A stretch of DNA of 64,000 nt from Ktedonospora formicarum (GCF_016587355.1 NZ_BNJF01000002.1:1302001-1366000); one strand, 5' to 3'; shown: positions 9,222 to 18,096, counted from the stretch's first letter. Notes: a model not told the origin generated them from the letters alone. Made by a program: numbers and translations.

Positions 9222-10169
9222 TTGAGCAACTGGACAGTAAATGACATACCTGACCAGCGCGGCAGGATCGTGCTTATCACTGGCGCGAACAGCGGCCTGG
9301 GTGTAGAGACCGCAAAGGCGCTTGCCGCGCATGGAGCGCATGTCATAATGGCTTGCCGTAGCCTTGAGCGCGGAGAGAAGGCGCGTGATGCAATCTTGAA
9401 GGAAATCCCGAAGGCGTCTATCGCGCTACTCCAGCTTGATCTGGCTTCGCTTGCTTCGGTGCGCGAGTTCGCTTCGCGTGTGCGCCAGGATTACAAGCGT
9501 CTTGATCTTCTCTTTAACAACGCAGGAGTTATGGCGATCCCACGTGCCGAGACGCTTGATGGTTTTGAGATGCAGTTTGGTACTAACCATCTTGGGCACT
9601 TCGCGCTTACTGGCCTCTTACTTCCCCTGCTCCTTATTACACCTGGGAGTCGCGTCGTATCGACAAGTAGCGTGGCGCGCCGAATGGGAGGCATCCGTTT
9701 TGATGACCTGCAAGGCCAGAATTCTTATGCGCGCTGGTCTGCCTATGGACAGAGCAAGACTTCCAATCTGCTCTTTGCCTTTGAACTTCAGACACGCCTT
9801 GCTGCTTCCGGGGCGGAGACTATTAGTGCTGCGGCGCATCCTGGCTATGCCAACACCAATCTGCAGGCGACCAGTGCAACCCTCAGCAACTCTTCAATGG
9901 AGAGTTTCTTCTATCGTTTTAATAATGTTCTGGGTCAGAGTGCTGCTATGGGGGCGCTCCCACAGCTTTATGCTGCTCTTTCGCCTGATGTTCACGGAGG
10001 TGAGCTAGTTGGGCCTCGTAGTCTCTTCGGATTGCGTGGTTATCCTCAGATTGAGGTCAATGCCAAGCGCGAATATAATCACGCTGCCGCTGAACGGCTC
10101 TGGCAGGTCTCTACTGAGCTAACAGGGGTGGATTACGCGGGCCTTCAAAGCGCGCCTGAACAGGTCTAG
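9222..10169 (+). CDS. short-chain dehydrogenase/reductase (retinol-dehydrogenase-like)
   Basis: NAD(P)-dependent oxidoreductase of the classical SDR fold, 315 residues from TTG. The nucleotide motif TGANSGLG is at 20-27, NNAGVM near 96, the active Ser in VVSTSSVA and the catalytic pair in YGQSK. The sequence after TTG, SNWTVNDIPDQRGR, matches the usual N-terminus of this SDR group, and GGAGGG lies five bases before it. The same frame stays open upstream to ATG 9141, which has an even better site (AAGGAGG, five bases away) and would add 27 residues of no recognisable fold. A strong hairpin terminator follows 35 bases after the stop. The substrate is unknown. Confidence 0.88.
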   Translation: MSNWTVNDIPDQRGRIVLITGANSGLGVETAKALAAHGAHVIMACRSLERGEKARDAILKEIPKASIALLQLDLASLASVREFASRVRQDYKRLDLLFNNAGVMAIPRAETLDGFEMQFGTNHLGHFALTGLLLPLLLITPGSRVVSTSSVARRMGGIRFDDLQGQNSYARWSAYGQSKTSNLLFAFELQTRLAASGAETISAAAHPGYANTNLQATSATLSNSSMESFFYRFNNVLGQSAAMGALPQLYAALSPDVHGGELVGPRSLFGLRGYPQIEVNAKREYNHAAAERLWQVSTELTGVDYAGLQSAPEQV

Positions 10170-10203
10170 CTAATATTTGCCACTTGGCGCGGAAGAGATG
10201 AAG

Positions 10204-10251
10204 AAAAGTGTGTAATAAAATGCTATGCACAACATTTTATTACACACTTTT
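10204..10251 (+). terminator. intrinsic terminator after the SDR gene
   Basis: A perfect 19-bp stem (10204-10222 with 10233-10251) encloses a 10-base loop. The arms start with AAAA and end with a T run, so it works in either direction. Confidence 0.85.
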
Positions 10252-10308
10252 TACCCAGAGGTCTGCGAAGCAGGCTGATTTCCGCAGCGAAACCCACATA
10301 TACAGCCG

Positions 10309-10538
10309 GATCTGTCCGGGGCTAATCTCATTGCTTATTCATTGAGGAGTGCTGACCTTACACGTAGCAATCCTCATAAGGTCAAGCTGTGACAAGCCAT
10401 ACTACAGGGAGTACTGCTCTGCTGAAGGCAAGCCTGCATTCAGCTCAACTTAAAGGTACCAATTTCAATGGGGCTGATCTTAGCTGGGTTGATATGCGTG
10501 AAGTCCCTAAAATCCTTATTATAGCAATCATCTCATAA
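10309..10538 (+). pseudogene. remnant of a pentapeptide-repeat protein
   Basis: Two short reading frames encode pentapeptide-repeat sequence. DLSGANLIAYSLRSADL starts at 10309 and runs to a TGA at 10390. In a different frame, LKASLHSAQLKGTNFNGADL continues to a TAA at 10536-10538. The A(D/N)LxX rhythm of the right-handed quadrilateral helix is clear in both, and there is no start codon with a ribosome site. This is a decayed gene with at least one frameshift between about 10390 and 10412. Pentapeptide proteins have varied roles, so no function is assigned. Confidence 0.65.
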
Positions 10539-10676
10539 CCTGGAGTGAATATTTTCCATACACGCTGGACACGCACAGAGGAGATCTAGTCTCAATACTG
10601 CTCTTCTTGCGGAAAAGCTTGCAGATTGTACATGTCCAGAGGGCAGAGTGATGGGTGGTGAATTGAGATAAGTGGG

Positions 10677-10705
10677 TTGACATTTATCTATAATGTATCT
10701 AAAAT
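10677..10705 (+). promoter_or_regulatory. sigma-70 promoter for the DHA2 exporter gene
   Basis: TTGACA (10677-10682), a 17-base spacer and TAAAAT (10700-10705) form a near-consensus promoter about 70 bases before the exporter start codon. Confidence 0.6.
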
Positions 10706-10775
10706 AGTTACGAATACTACTATACGCGAATATTTTTATTAGCGAAATGTCATCTATCAAATCGGAGCGCCCTGC

Positions 10776-12245
10776 ATGCATCTTCCTCGCATTAATCCCA
10801 AGATTTCAGTCAGTATCGTCTTTGTCGCTGCTATGTTTATGAGTATCATGGATTCAACTATTGTCAACGTAGCGCTACCTTCTCTAAGCCGCCAATTTAA
10901 TGTGACTGGTACGGCTATCGACGCGGTGGTAGTAGGGTATCTTGTAAGTCTGGCAGTAGTGATCCCAGCATCGGGCTGGCTTGGCGACCGCTTCGGTACC
11001 AAGCGTGTATTTTTGATCTCGCTAGCTCTCTTTAGTATTGCTTCCGCCCTCTGTGGACTGGCGACCAGCCTACCTATGCTCATAGGTTTTCGCGTTCTTC
11101 AAGGTCTGGCAGGTGGCGCCCTGACTCCGGTGGGGACCGCGCTGCTCTATCGTACCTTCCCTCCTGCTGAGCGCGTTCAGGTTTCGCGCATCCTCAATAT
11201 TCCGACCGCTCTCGCGCCTGCCATGGGTCCAGTGCTTGGTGGCTTGCTCATTGATAAGCTTTCGTGGAATTGGGTCTTCTATGTTAACGTCCCTATTGGG
11301 ATTGTTTCCTGCCTTTTTGGCCTCTTCTTTCTTACTGAGAACTCTGAGCATAAGACCAGGGACTTTGATGTATTGGGCTTCGTACTTGCTGGTGTAGGCC
11401 TTGCATTGACGATGTATGCGTTGAGCGAGGGACCAAATGATGGTTGGACCGCTCCTGGCATCCTGATAAGCGGCATTGTTGGCGTGTTGATCTTGATCGC
11501 CTTTGTCATTGTTGAGCTACGTGTCGCTCATCCGATGCTTGATCTGCGCTTATTCAGTAATCGGGCCTTCCGTGTCTGCAACCTGCTCTCCCTCTTTTCG
11601 GGAGCAGGCTTCATGGGTCTACTCTACGCCGCGCCGATCTTCCTGCAAGAGGGGCGTGGTGCCACAGCCTTGACTTCGGGTCTCACCACCTTCCCTGAGG
11701 CATTGGGTGTCCTGGTCTCTACACAGATTGTTGGGCGACTTTATCCCACATTAGGGCCACGACGCCTCATTCTCACTGGCTTGAGTGGCGTTTCCATCTT
11801 CATGTTATTGATGTGTCTGATGGGGCAGGATACTTCACTCTGGTTCATGCGGGTACTGATGTTCCTGATTGGGGCAGGTATGGCCTGTGCTTTTCTCCCT
11901 GTGCAGACGGCAGGTTTTGCTACGATCACGTCTGCACAGACTGGTCAGGCTTCGGCACTCAACAACGCTCAGCGGCAGGTGGGTGCCTCGCTTGGAGTCG
12001 CGCTCATCAGTAGTATTATCAGCATTGTGGGGATGACGACCCTGGACGCACATGGCGTTGCGCAACCCAACCTGAATGCGTATCATGCTGCGTTCATCAC
12101 TTCCGCCATCCTGATCATTATCGCGACTGGTATCTCCCTCCTGATACGTGACAGCGAGGCAGCCGCCACGATGCGCAAGTCTCCCCTCAAGGAGCAGCCC
12201 ACCAGCATCGACGAGGCTATCGCTGCCGCTGAAGCCAGCATCTAA
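10776..12245 (+). CDS. MFS drug exporter, DHA2 (EmrB/QacA) family
   Basis: Proton-driven multidrug or metabolite exporter with 14 predicted membrane helices, 489 residues. The helix-1 signature MSIMDSTIVNVALPSL, the motif A region GWLGDRFGTKRVF and the helix-5 antiporter region ALAPAMGPVLGG are typical of DHA2. GGAG lies eight bases before the ATG. It is a single-gene unit between its own promoter and a bidirectional terminator; no adjacent TetR or MarR regulator is present. The substrate cannot be read from sequence. Confidence 0.94.
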   Translation: MHLPRINPKISVSIVFVAAMFMSIMDSTIVNVALPSLSRQFNVTGTAIDAVVVGYLVSLAVVIPASGWLGDRFGTKRVFLISLALFSIASALCGLATSLPMLIGFRVLQGLAGGALTPVGTALLYRTFPPAERVQVSRILNIPTALAPAMGPVLGGLLIDKLSWNWVFYVNVPIGIVSCLFGLFFLTENSEHKTRDFDVLGFVLAGVGLALTMYALSEGPNDGWTAPGILISGIVGVLILIAFVIVELRVAHPMLDLRLFSNRAFRVCNLLSLFSGAGFMGLLYAAPIFLQEGRGATALTSGLTTFPEALGVLVSTQIVGRLYPTLGPRRLILTGLSGVSIFMLLMCLMGQDTSLWFMRVLMFLIGAGMACAFLPVQTAGFATITSAQTGQASALNNAQRQVGASLGVALISSIISIVGMTTLDAHGVAQPNLNAYHAAFITSAILIIIATGISLLIRDSEAAATMRKSPLKEQPTSIDEAIAAAEASI

Positions 12246-12257
12246 GCAGAGTATTAC

Positions 12258-12302
12258 GTGAAAGAGCGCTTTTCCATCACAGTTGAAAAAGCGCTCTTTC
12301 AC
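12258..12302. terminator. bidirectional intrinsic terminator
   Basis: A 16-bp perfect stem (12258-12273 with 12287-12302), rich in A and T at its base, sits between the convergent exporter gene and luciferase-like gene. Confidence 0.85.
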
Positions 12303-12315
12303 ATTTTATTTACTT

Positions 12316-13110
12316 TCAATAGCGTGGAGGACCTGAGCGAACGCGTGTGCGTATATCATAAGCGCGTGAGATGCCCTCCCATTCCCACATGCTTTCCAGC
12401 CACCATGTCGCGCCCGCCTCAGCAAATGGGCGCACAATAGAGCCTGCACGCTCGGGATCATTGGGAGGAGTCTCTCCTTCGACTATAATGTCGCGTAGGG
12501 GCAAACCTTCACGTAGTTCCTCGATAGCTGTCTTGCGCTTACCTATCTCATCAGGTTTGCCATTGATGACCGCACCGTCCCAGCGCGCTGCTCGCCGTAA
12601 TTGGCTCTGTTTAACTCCTCCAATTACCCAGATAGGAATACGTGGCGTTTGTACTGGCCGCTGTGTGCGCCAATCCACACTGGCTTGCATCTCTTGCAGG
12701 TGATAATGCCGTCCCTCATATGTTAGAGTTTGCGAAGGCTCTCCTTGCCACCAAATATTGATAAGCTCAAGCGCCTCGTCAAGCCTCTGGGCACGCACCT
12801 TGTTATCCTGCATTCCGAACTTATCAAGCTCTAGCACTCCTAGTCCTGCTGTGAGGATTACTCGCCCATTTGAAAGCTGATCAAGGGTTGCGGTTTGTGC
12901 AGCTATGTACCAGGGGGGCTGTTCAGGTAGTGGTGTGAGCATTGTGCCCAGCGCGATCCGCTTGGTACATGTCGCAATGGCCGTGAGTAATATCCATGCC
13001 GTCATCCAGTTATCGGGCAGAAAAACTCCGTCCCAGCCAGCCTGCTCAGCCTCTTGCGCTAGTTCTACTACCTCGTTTGGCTCACCCATGAGAATGAAAC
13101 CATATTTCAT
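12316..13110 (-). CDS. LLM-class (luciferase-like) flavin-dependent oxidoreductase
   Basis: Barrel-fold oxidoreductase of the luciferase-like monooxygenase superfamily using FMN or F420, 264 residues. Supporting segments are AEQAGWDGVFLPDNW near 25-39, RIALGTMLTPLP, the LDQLSNGRVILTAGLG substrate-loop motif and PIWVIGG near 175. GGGAG precedes the ATG. It is shorter than the second luciferase-like gene at 21757 but of the same class. It stands alone, and its substrate and cofactor are not determined. Confidence 0.9.
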   Translation of the reverse strand: MKYGFILMGEPNEVVELAQEAEQAGWDGVFLPDNWMTAWILLTAIATCTKRIALGTMLTPLPEQPPWYIAAQTATLDQLSNGRVILTAGLGVLELDKFGMQDNKVRAQRLDEALELINIWWQGEPSQTLTYEGRHYHLQEMQASVDWRTQRPVQTPRIPIWVIGGVKQSQLRRAARWDGAVINGKPDEIGKRKTAIEELREGLPLRDIIVEGETPPNDPERAGSIVRPFAEAGATWWLESMWEWEGISRAYDIRTRVRSGPPRY

Positions 13111-13307
13111 TATTTTACTCTCCCTGCCTGCAAATACTCAGTATTACAGCGAAAGTGTACACCTGGTAATATGACAACGGTGGTCATATTAGGCGAAAAT
13201 TAGGGAGAATTTGGCACTCTTCCACACCAGAGTTGGGAGCATTTTTGTAGATTACAAGCATAAACCAACCATCTAGCCGCATTTTCGCGTTGCCTTGTGT
13301 TATATGA

Positions 13308-13541
13308 GGCTCTCTGGAGTTTGGTGTCACTGTTCCTGAGCTTCCTGGATGCAAAACACATGGGCATACCTATGAAGAAATTGTGAAGCAGGGCTAGGAC
13401 GCTATCGAAAGCTGGATTATGGTCGTAGAAGAGTTAGGCGACCCTACACCCTTTACTCCTTACTTCTCTAGCAATAACCAAATTAGAGCGGAATTAACTA
13501 ATGGTGAACCTAACCAAGCTTGTATGTCGCGATACCCTTAG
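13308..13541 (+). pseudogene. HicB-type antitoxin remnant
   Basis: The frame starting at 13308 reads FGVTVPELPGCKTHGHTYEE, the hallmark PxLPGC...G.t.eEA segment of HicB antitoxins. It is broken by an in-frame TAG at 13395-13397 and resumes with AIESWIMVVEELGDPTP, the matching C-terminal helix, ending at 13541. No start codon precedes the first part (TGA at 13305) and no HicA toxin partner is visible nearby. The tail overlaps the 3' end of the thioesterase gene on the other strand. Confidence 0.6.
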
Positions 13542-13950
13542 CAACTATGCTATTAGCGGCATCGTAGACCTCGACATCAAGATAGACAAGGCTGCGGCCC
13601 CGCCGCAAAACGCGCGCGACCGCACGTAGGTCTGATGCCACAGCGGGAGCAAGATATGAGACTGTAAGATTAACGGTTGAGCCACGTATACGTTCAGGCA
13701 CCTCGGCGTCGGACCATGCTGCGGCCATTCCCGCGACATCAATGAGTGATGAGATTGCCCCCCCATGCACTACTTGTTCCCGAGTGATCACCTCATTTCT
13801 GAAAGGGAGCAGCAGAGTTGCCTGACCGGGCTTGATCTCGACAAGCTGTATGCCAAGATATCGAATATAGGGAGATGTAGGAATAAATTGACGTATGACG
13901 TCTGCGCCTGTTAAGGGCACCTTCTTCGATGATTCATCTGCTATGCTCAT
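13510..13950 (-). CDS. PaaI-type hotdog-fold thioesterase
   Basis: Predicted acyl-CoA thioesterase, 146 residues, with the hotdog signature VVHGGAISSLIDVAGMAAAW (HGG at 62-64) and a C-terminal DLRAVARVLRRGRSLVYLDVEVYD strand pair typical of PaaI/YbgC enzymes. The start is well marked by AAGGAGGT about ten bases upstream. It is a single gene and its acyl substrate is unknown. Confidence 0.92.
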   Translation of the reverse strand: MSIADESSKKVPLTGADVIRQFIPTSPYIRYLGIQLVEIKPGQATLLLPFRNEVITREQVVHGGAISSLIDVAGMAAAWSDAEVPERIRGSTVNLTVSYLAPAVASDLRAVARVLRRGRSLVYLDVEVYDAANSIVAKGIATYKLG

Positions 13951-14128
13951 ATAGGTTCTACCTCCTTGTATCTTGCCTCTGTCTGAGTGTCCTCACTTTG
14001 GTGCTATGTTTAGGGCCTCGCATGATTATATGCCAGATAAAGCATACCATATGACTCTCTTGGCTAAATGGGGTGGGAGGGAATTTCTTCCGACTTGTAA
14101 CATCTGGTGGGTAAACGCGATTATGGGG

Positions 14129-14141
14129 TGAGATCTCAAAA
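14129..14141 (+). promoter_or_regulatory. shared element TGAGATCTCAAAA before ECF sigma operon 1
   Basis: A perfect 10-base palindrome TGAGATCTCA plus AAA lies 11 bases before the sigma start. The identical 13-mer precedes the second ECF sigma operon at 31808-31820. A common regulator or autoregulation is a reasonable inference. Confidence 0.5.
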
Positions 14142-14152
14142 CCAGATGAATA

Positions 14153-14725
14153 ATGAGGTGCATGATGCAACTAGTATCCAGTCCGCCTGAGCCGGTAGAG
14201 ACGCCTGTGGGCCAACTCTATCAGCGTCACTGGCTCGGTCTTCTAATTGCGATCCGTCAACATATTCCCTCAGAGGCGGACGCGGAAGATATCTTGCTGG
14301 ACGTCTTTCTCGCGGCAATGGAACACTCAGCACTGTTCCAAATAAGCGCTCAACGCCAGGAAGCTTGGCTCAGGCGTGTGGCCTACAACAAATGTATGGA
14401 TTATCACCGACGTGGAATTCGGCGCCCCGCACAATCTTTACATGATGATGTTGCAGAGCGGTTAGTAGACGAAAAAACGCTTACCCCTGAGCAATCCCTT
14501 CTGCATCAGGAGGAACTGACGCAACTTCAAGAGCATCTCGGCTCTCTTTCAAGGGAGCAGCAGGAAGTGTTGCGCTTACGTTTTGCCGATGAACTGCCCT
14601 GCGCGCAAATCGCGGCTCGTATGCGTAAAAGCGAGGGGGCAATTCGCACCATGCTTTCGCGTACGCTCAATCTACTGCGAGGCATTTATAAGCAACGAAG
14701 GGAGGAAGGAAACTGCTATGAATAA
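14153..14725 (+). CDS. ECF RNA polymerase sigma factor
   Basis: Extracytoplasmic-function sigma-70 factor, 190 residues. Region 2 is at about 20-90 (core-binding helix ADAEDILLDVFLAAM, then AWLRRVAYNKCMDYHRR for -10 recognition). Region 4 is at about 125-180 (LSREQQEVLRLRFADELPCAQIAARMRKSEGAIRTMLSRTL). Two more in-frame ATGs at 14162 and 14165 leave the exact start uncertain. Its stop overlaps the start of the membrane propeller gene by eight bases, the usual arrangement for a sigma factor and the protein controlling it. It is a close relative of the sigma factor at 31836. Confidence 0.93.
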   Translation: MRCMMQLVSSPPEPVETPVGQLYQRHWLGLLIAIRQHIPSEADAEDILLDVFLAAMEHSALFQISAQRQEAWLRRVAYNKCMDYHRRGIRRPAQSLHDDVAERLVDEKTLTPEQSLLHQEELTQLQEHLGSLSREQQEVLRLRFADELPCAQIAARMRKSEGAIRTMLSRTLNLLRGIYKQRREEGNCYE

Positions 14726-16289
14726 CCATGATGAACGATTCCAGCCAGAGTTGATTGAAGAGCAGATTAACTCACTTTCTAGGGTTGAGTTCTCAACACC
14801 GGATTCGCGTATGACCCAAGATTTGCGGCGTGTCTATACCAAATACTCGAACGCGGGGGAACGTGTCTGGGAGCGGTTGGCGCGGCATATTGCCACTACC
14901 AATGATGATGTAGAGATAATCGCTCTAGATGGTGCGGCTGGGCATGAAGAAAATACTAAAAGCGGCATTTTACAGGGACCACGTGACAGGTATGGCGACG
15001 TCGTCAAACAAATGAAACCAGTTTCGCTCACGCTTTTCCCTTCCAGGCGAAACGTTCCCTCTTGGCTAACTACACTTGCTGCTGTGCTGGTGGTTGGCAT
15101 TCTGATTAGCTCGCTGCTGACAGTCTTGCAGATGATGCGCGCAGACCAGACAGGAACGAGCCCTGTCGCCACTGTTCATGGAATCTACATTTTTAAGAAG
15201 GATGGTATAGATAAACTAGACCTCAAGACACACAAGATTTTGTGGCATGTGACGCGCGCATATCATGCATCTGAGGGAGATTTAGACCCAACTAACGTGA
15301 CAAAAGCCTGCGTCCTGGGCAATAACCTGTATATGTTTGATGAGATAAATAAGGTTACAGCGATTAATACGCAAACTGGACAGGTACGGTGGTCCCGCGA
15401 GATTACCAATAATGGAGCACGCCGATATACGTGCCTAACCCTCTATAAGAGCTTGCTCTTTGTAGCGGGTGACTCGTATGTCAATCCAGGTCCACGGGTG
15501 TACGGGCTAGATTCTGCCAGCGGCGAAGTTAAGATAAGCTATGTACCGATAAATAAACGATTTTTGATAAATGGTATTGATGGGGATACATTAACCTTTA
15601 CAACAAATGTGGATCAGGTTGGTGAAGTCGTGTATGCAGCCAATTTGACCGATGGCAAGATCCTGTGGCGTATGCCTATGGTTCAACCTGAGAACACATA
15701 TGAGGATTATCCAGCAAGAGTAATTGATGGTGTCGTCTATCAGTCTTTCCGCTCGAAAGATCGAAAGAGTTCTCCATCAGATTTCCTCTATGCTTTCGAC
15801 GGCAATACAGGTAAGCTCCTGTGGAAATATTTCATGCATAGTGATGGTGTAAGAAGTGCCTCCTTGAGCGGTGATACCCTCATTTGCGCTGACTATGCAG
15901 GGAATGTCTTTAGCCTGAATGTGCGAACGGGTGCATTGGCCTGGCAACAGTCCTATAATGCTAGTATTACGAGGAATGGACTCATTACGCAAACCACTTC
16001 TGATGTGCTCTATCTATCCGCTTCTCGAAGCACTAAGGATAGACCTCAACAGTATATGGTGGCTTTAAATGCGAAAAGCGGCAATGTGCTCTGGGAAACG
16101 GGCATTCCAGGTTATAGTTTCGGTGATAGTAACAGAGTTGCAAATGTGAATGGTGTGGTCTATAGCATAGTATGGAGTAACTCCTACATTGGGGGGAGAC
16201 CATCTGTCTTAGCTATTACCGCGATACGTGCCAGCGATGGCAAACTCCTCTGGAAACTTCCTGTAGATAATGGCATAATCCTGGCCTGA
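14718..16289 (+). CDS. single-pass membrane protein with PQQ-type beta-propeller, probable sigma regulator
   Basis: Begins at ATG 14718, inside the sigma gene, with GGAGGAAGG upstream; 523 residues. Residues 1-110 are cytosolic, 116-138 form one membrane helix, and 160-523 are an outer PQQ-like beta-propeller with repeated (D/N)xxTGxxLW blades such as DGKILWRM, NTGKLLWKYF and KSGNVLWE. The cytosolic part shares FxPExxxxQI and DLRxxY signatures with the partner of the second sigma factor. Gene order and topology suggest an anti-sigma-like receptor that senses an extracellular signal through the propeller. No classic zinc anti-sigma HxxxCxxC motif is present, so that role is an inference. Confidence 0.8.
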   Translation: MNNHDERFQPELIEEQINSLSRVEFSTPDSRMTQDLRRVYTKYSNAGERVWERLARHIATTNDDVEIIALDGAAGHEENTKSGILQGPRDRYGDVVKQMKPVSLTLFPSRRNVPSWLTTLAAVLVVGILISSLLTVLQMMRADQTGTSPVATVHGIYIFKKDGIDKLDLKTHKILWHVTRAYHASEGDLDPTNVTKACVLGNNLYMFDEINKVTAINTQTGQVRWSREITNNGARRYTCLTLYKSLLFVAGDSYVNPGPRVYGLDSASGEVKISYVPINKRFLINGIDGDTLTFTTNVDQVGEVVYAANLTDGKILWRMPMVQPENTYEDYPARVIDGVVYQSFRSKDRKSSPSDFLYAFDGNTGKLLWKYFMHSDGVRSASLSGDTLICADYAGNVFSLNVRTGALAWQQSYNASITRNGLITQTTSDVLYLSASRSTKDRPQQYMVALNAKSGNVLWETGIPGYSFGDSNRVANVNGVVYSIVWSNSYIGGRPSVLAITAIRASDGKLLWKLPVDNGIILA

Positions 16290-16328
16290 GCGAATTGCCA
16301 GGAAGAGTCTGAACTACTCTGCCATGAT

Positions 16329-16364
16329 CCACCTCAGCTAGTCAGAGCTGACTAACTGAGGTGG
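16329..16364 (+). terminator. terminator of ECF sigma operon 1
   Basis: The stem pairs CCACCTCAG with CTGAGGTGG and TAGTCA with TGACTA around a 4-base loop, with one internal mismatch, 39 bases after the propeller stop. A short T run follows. Confidence 0.75.
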
Positions 16365-16563
16365 GATGTTTTGAAGCAAGATCAGCAGTTGTAATTTAGC
16401 GCAAAGGTGGCGCCTGCCCCTGGACTATCTTAGGAGCGACCATCCACTGGTACAAGGATGGGATTAAGAGTAGGACAAATTGCCGATGAAGTTCTGTACA
16501 TTATTACGGAATGTGTTGCCTGTCTGGCTACTGATAATAAGTGGGAATAGGCTGTGATCTAGA

Positions 16564-17112
16564 TTACCACCCTTTGATCGCCTTGCTGCTTGCCAGCCAG
16601 TGCTCTACGACGTTACCCACGAATGGAAGTTTGGTATACTTTCCGGAGAAAGCACCAACCATGCCGACGATCCAGCCGACGAAGCCTATAAGGTTCAAGA
16701 GCACGAAGGCGAAGATGGCGAAACCATATATTAATGGAATTTCTCTCACCATGATAGTGAGAAGCGCGATGTAGAGTGCGTTGAAGCTGCCGAAGAAAAT
16801 GAGCGATTGGAGAGCATGAAAGCGAGCCAGCCTGTCATTAGGCGCGTAGAGCAGTACCAACAGACCGCTCAACCAGAAGAGGAGATAGCTTAGACCTGCT
16901 AGACGGGTGCTGCTGTTACTGAAAGAGAATAGCATGGGTTGGGGTATTTGCGCTGACATCCTGGGTTCTTCGAACCCTTCCTGATGTTGCATTGAAGGTC
17001 CTTCAAATCGATACTGTGATTGGGTATCATCGTATACACGCTGGGGCTGCTCCCAATATTCCTTTTGATAGGCTTCAGCCTGTGGTTGCTCATAGTCTTG
17101 ATATTGCTTCAT
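16564..17112 (-). CDS. DUF4870-type small membrane protein
   Basis: 182 residues. Residues 1-65 are hydrophilic and rich in Gln, Glu, Tyr and Pro. The remainder shows membrane segments with the DUF4870/Tic20-like pattern: RLAGLSYLLFWLSGLLVLL, then RFHALQSLIFF (the conserved FHaxQ motif), and FVGWIVGMVGAFSGKYTKLPFVG. Family members are membrane proteins of unknown function. It is a monocistronic unit. Confidence 0.82.
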   Translation of the reverse strand: MKQYQDYEQPQAEAYQKEYWEQPQRVYDDTQSQYRFEGPSMQHQEGFEEPRMSAQIPQPMLFSFSNSSTRLAGLSYLLFWLSGLLVLLYAPNDRLARFHALQSLIFFGSFNALYIALLTIMVREIPLIYGFAIFAFVLLNLIGFVGWIVGMVGAFSGKYTKLPFVGNVVEHWLASSKAIKGW

Positions 17113-17364
17113 ACTTGTATGTCCTTTCTCAAAGTTACTGTGTATGCTCGTACCTTTGTGGTCAAGTATAAGTAGCAGATGTGGTGGATCTATGGCGAAA
17201 GTGTGACGAAAATGTGACTGTTGCTAGCAAGTGAGCTATAGAGGGCGAATGTCCGCAGCAAGAGCGACAAAGAAAATGCTTTGGGGGGTATTTGACATGC
17301 GGCCCCTGGATGTGAGGAACTATAGGTAAGTGTGTAATCTCAATATTTGAAAAGGGGTTCCATC

Positions 17365-17787
17365 ATGATCAAGGGCATTGGGCATGTTGCCTTCAATATT
17401 AGTGATTTGACGCGCTCCCTGGATTTCTATTGCAACAAATTGGGCCTGCGTCAGGCTTTTCAACTCGACCGCGAGGGGAGTCCCTCGCCATGGATCGTGT
17501 ATCTGCAAATCGCTCCGGGACATTTCATCGAACTCTTTCCTGGAGCCAGCGGTGAGAATCGTCAGAGTGAGGTAGGGTATAATCACTTTTGTCTGGTGGT
17601 TGATGATCTACCAGCGACTCTCAAGGAGCTAGAGGCGCGCGGGCTACCTATCGAAGGTGCTCCAGTGCGTGGCCTTGATAATAACTGGCAGTACTGGCTT
17701 ACTGATCCCGATGGCAACCGTATTGAATTGATGCAGATCTCGCATGACTCACCACATGCGGCGGCGGACGAAAGCTGGCAGTCATAA
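17365..17787 (+). CDS. VOC-family (glyoxalase/bleomycin-resistance fold) protein
   Basis: 140-residue metal-dependent enzyme fold. It begins IKGIGHVAFNISDL with the first metal His, has GHFIELF and YNHFCLVVDD, and ends YWLTDPDGNRIELMQ with the last Glu ligand. The start is ATG 17365, where AAAGGGG lies seven bases upstream. Lactoylglutathione lyase or a dioxygenase-type activity is possible; nothing nearby narrows it. Confidence 0.9.
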   Translation: MIKGIGHVAFNISDLTRSLDFYCNKLGLRQAFQLDREGSPSPWIVYLQIAPGHFIELFPGASGENRQSEVGYNHFCLVVDDLPATLKELEARGLPIEGAPVRGLDNNWQYWLTDPDGNRIELMQISHDSPHAAADESWQS

Positions 17788-17950
17788 TCCTCATTGCAGA
17801 GGTACATAACCTCTCTTCTCTCCCCTGTGATAGCTTGCCTTGCCGGGACTACAAACGAATAACTCCACCTTTGTATTCCTGGCTGGCTTGCTCATTTCCC
17901 TCACTTTCTTCCATTGCTATAACTCTGCTGTAGGACCTTCTTAATATGTA

Positions 17951-18096
17951 TTGACTCATTTCTATATTGCTGCTATAGTTTACTTCGTTATTTACCTTCA
18001 AATTATGAGTCAATGTGATCATTGTACCATATTTTGAAGGCTTGTCTTGCCAAAGACATAAAAATCTTTCGCTCCTTAATTGAGCGGATTTTTTGT
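17951..18096 (+). promoter_or_regulatory. promoter and structured leader with terminator-like hairpin
   Basis: TTGACT (17951-17956), a 17-base spacer and TATAGT (17974-17979) form a good promoter about 160 bases before the SRPBCC gene. The leader folds into three hairpins: 17995-18008 with 18027-18040, 18044-18048 with 18053-18057, and CGCTC (18070-18074) with GAGCG (18082-18086). The last is followed by GATTTTTT and preceded by AAAAATC, which extends the stem. A terminator-like element inside a leader suggests attenuation. No antiterminator or known riboswitch was identified. Confidence 0.45.

Noticed and set aside
11835..12302. 155-codon minus-strand frame under the DHA2 exporter
   Set aside because: Antisense to a conserved membrane protein; includes the terminator hairpin.
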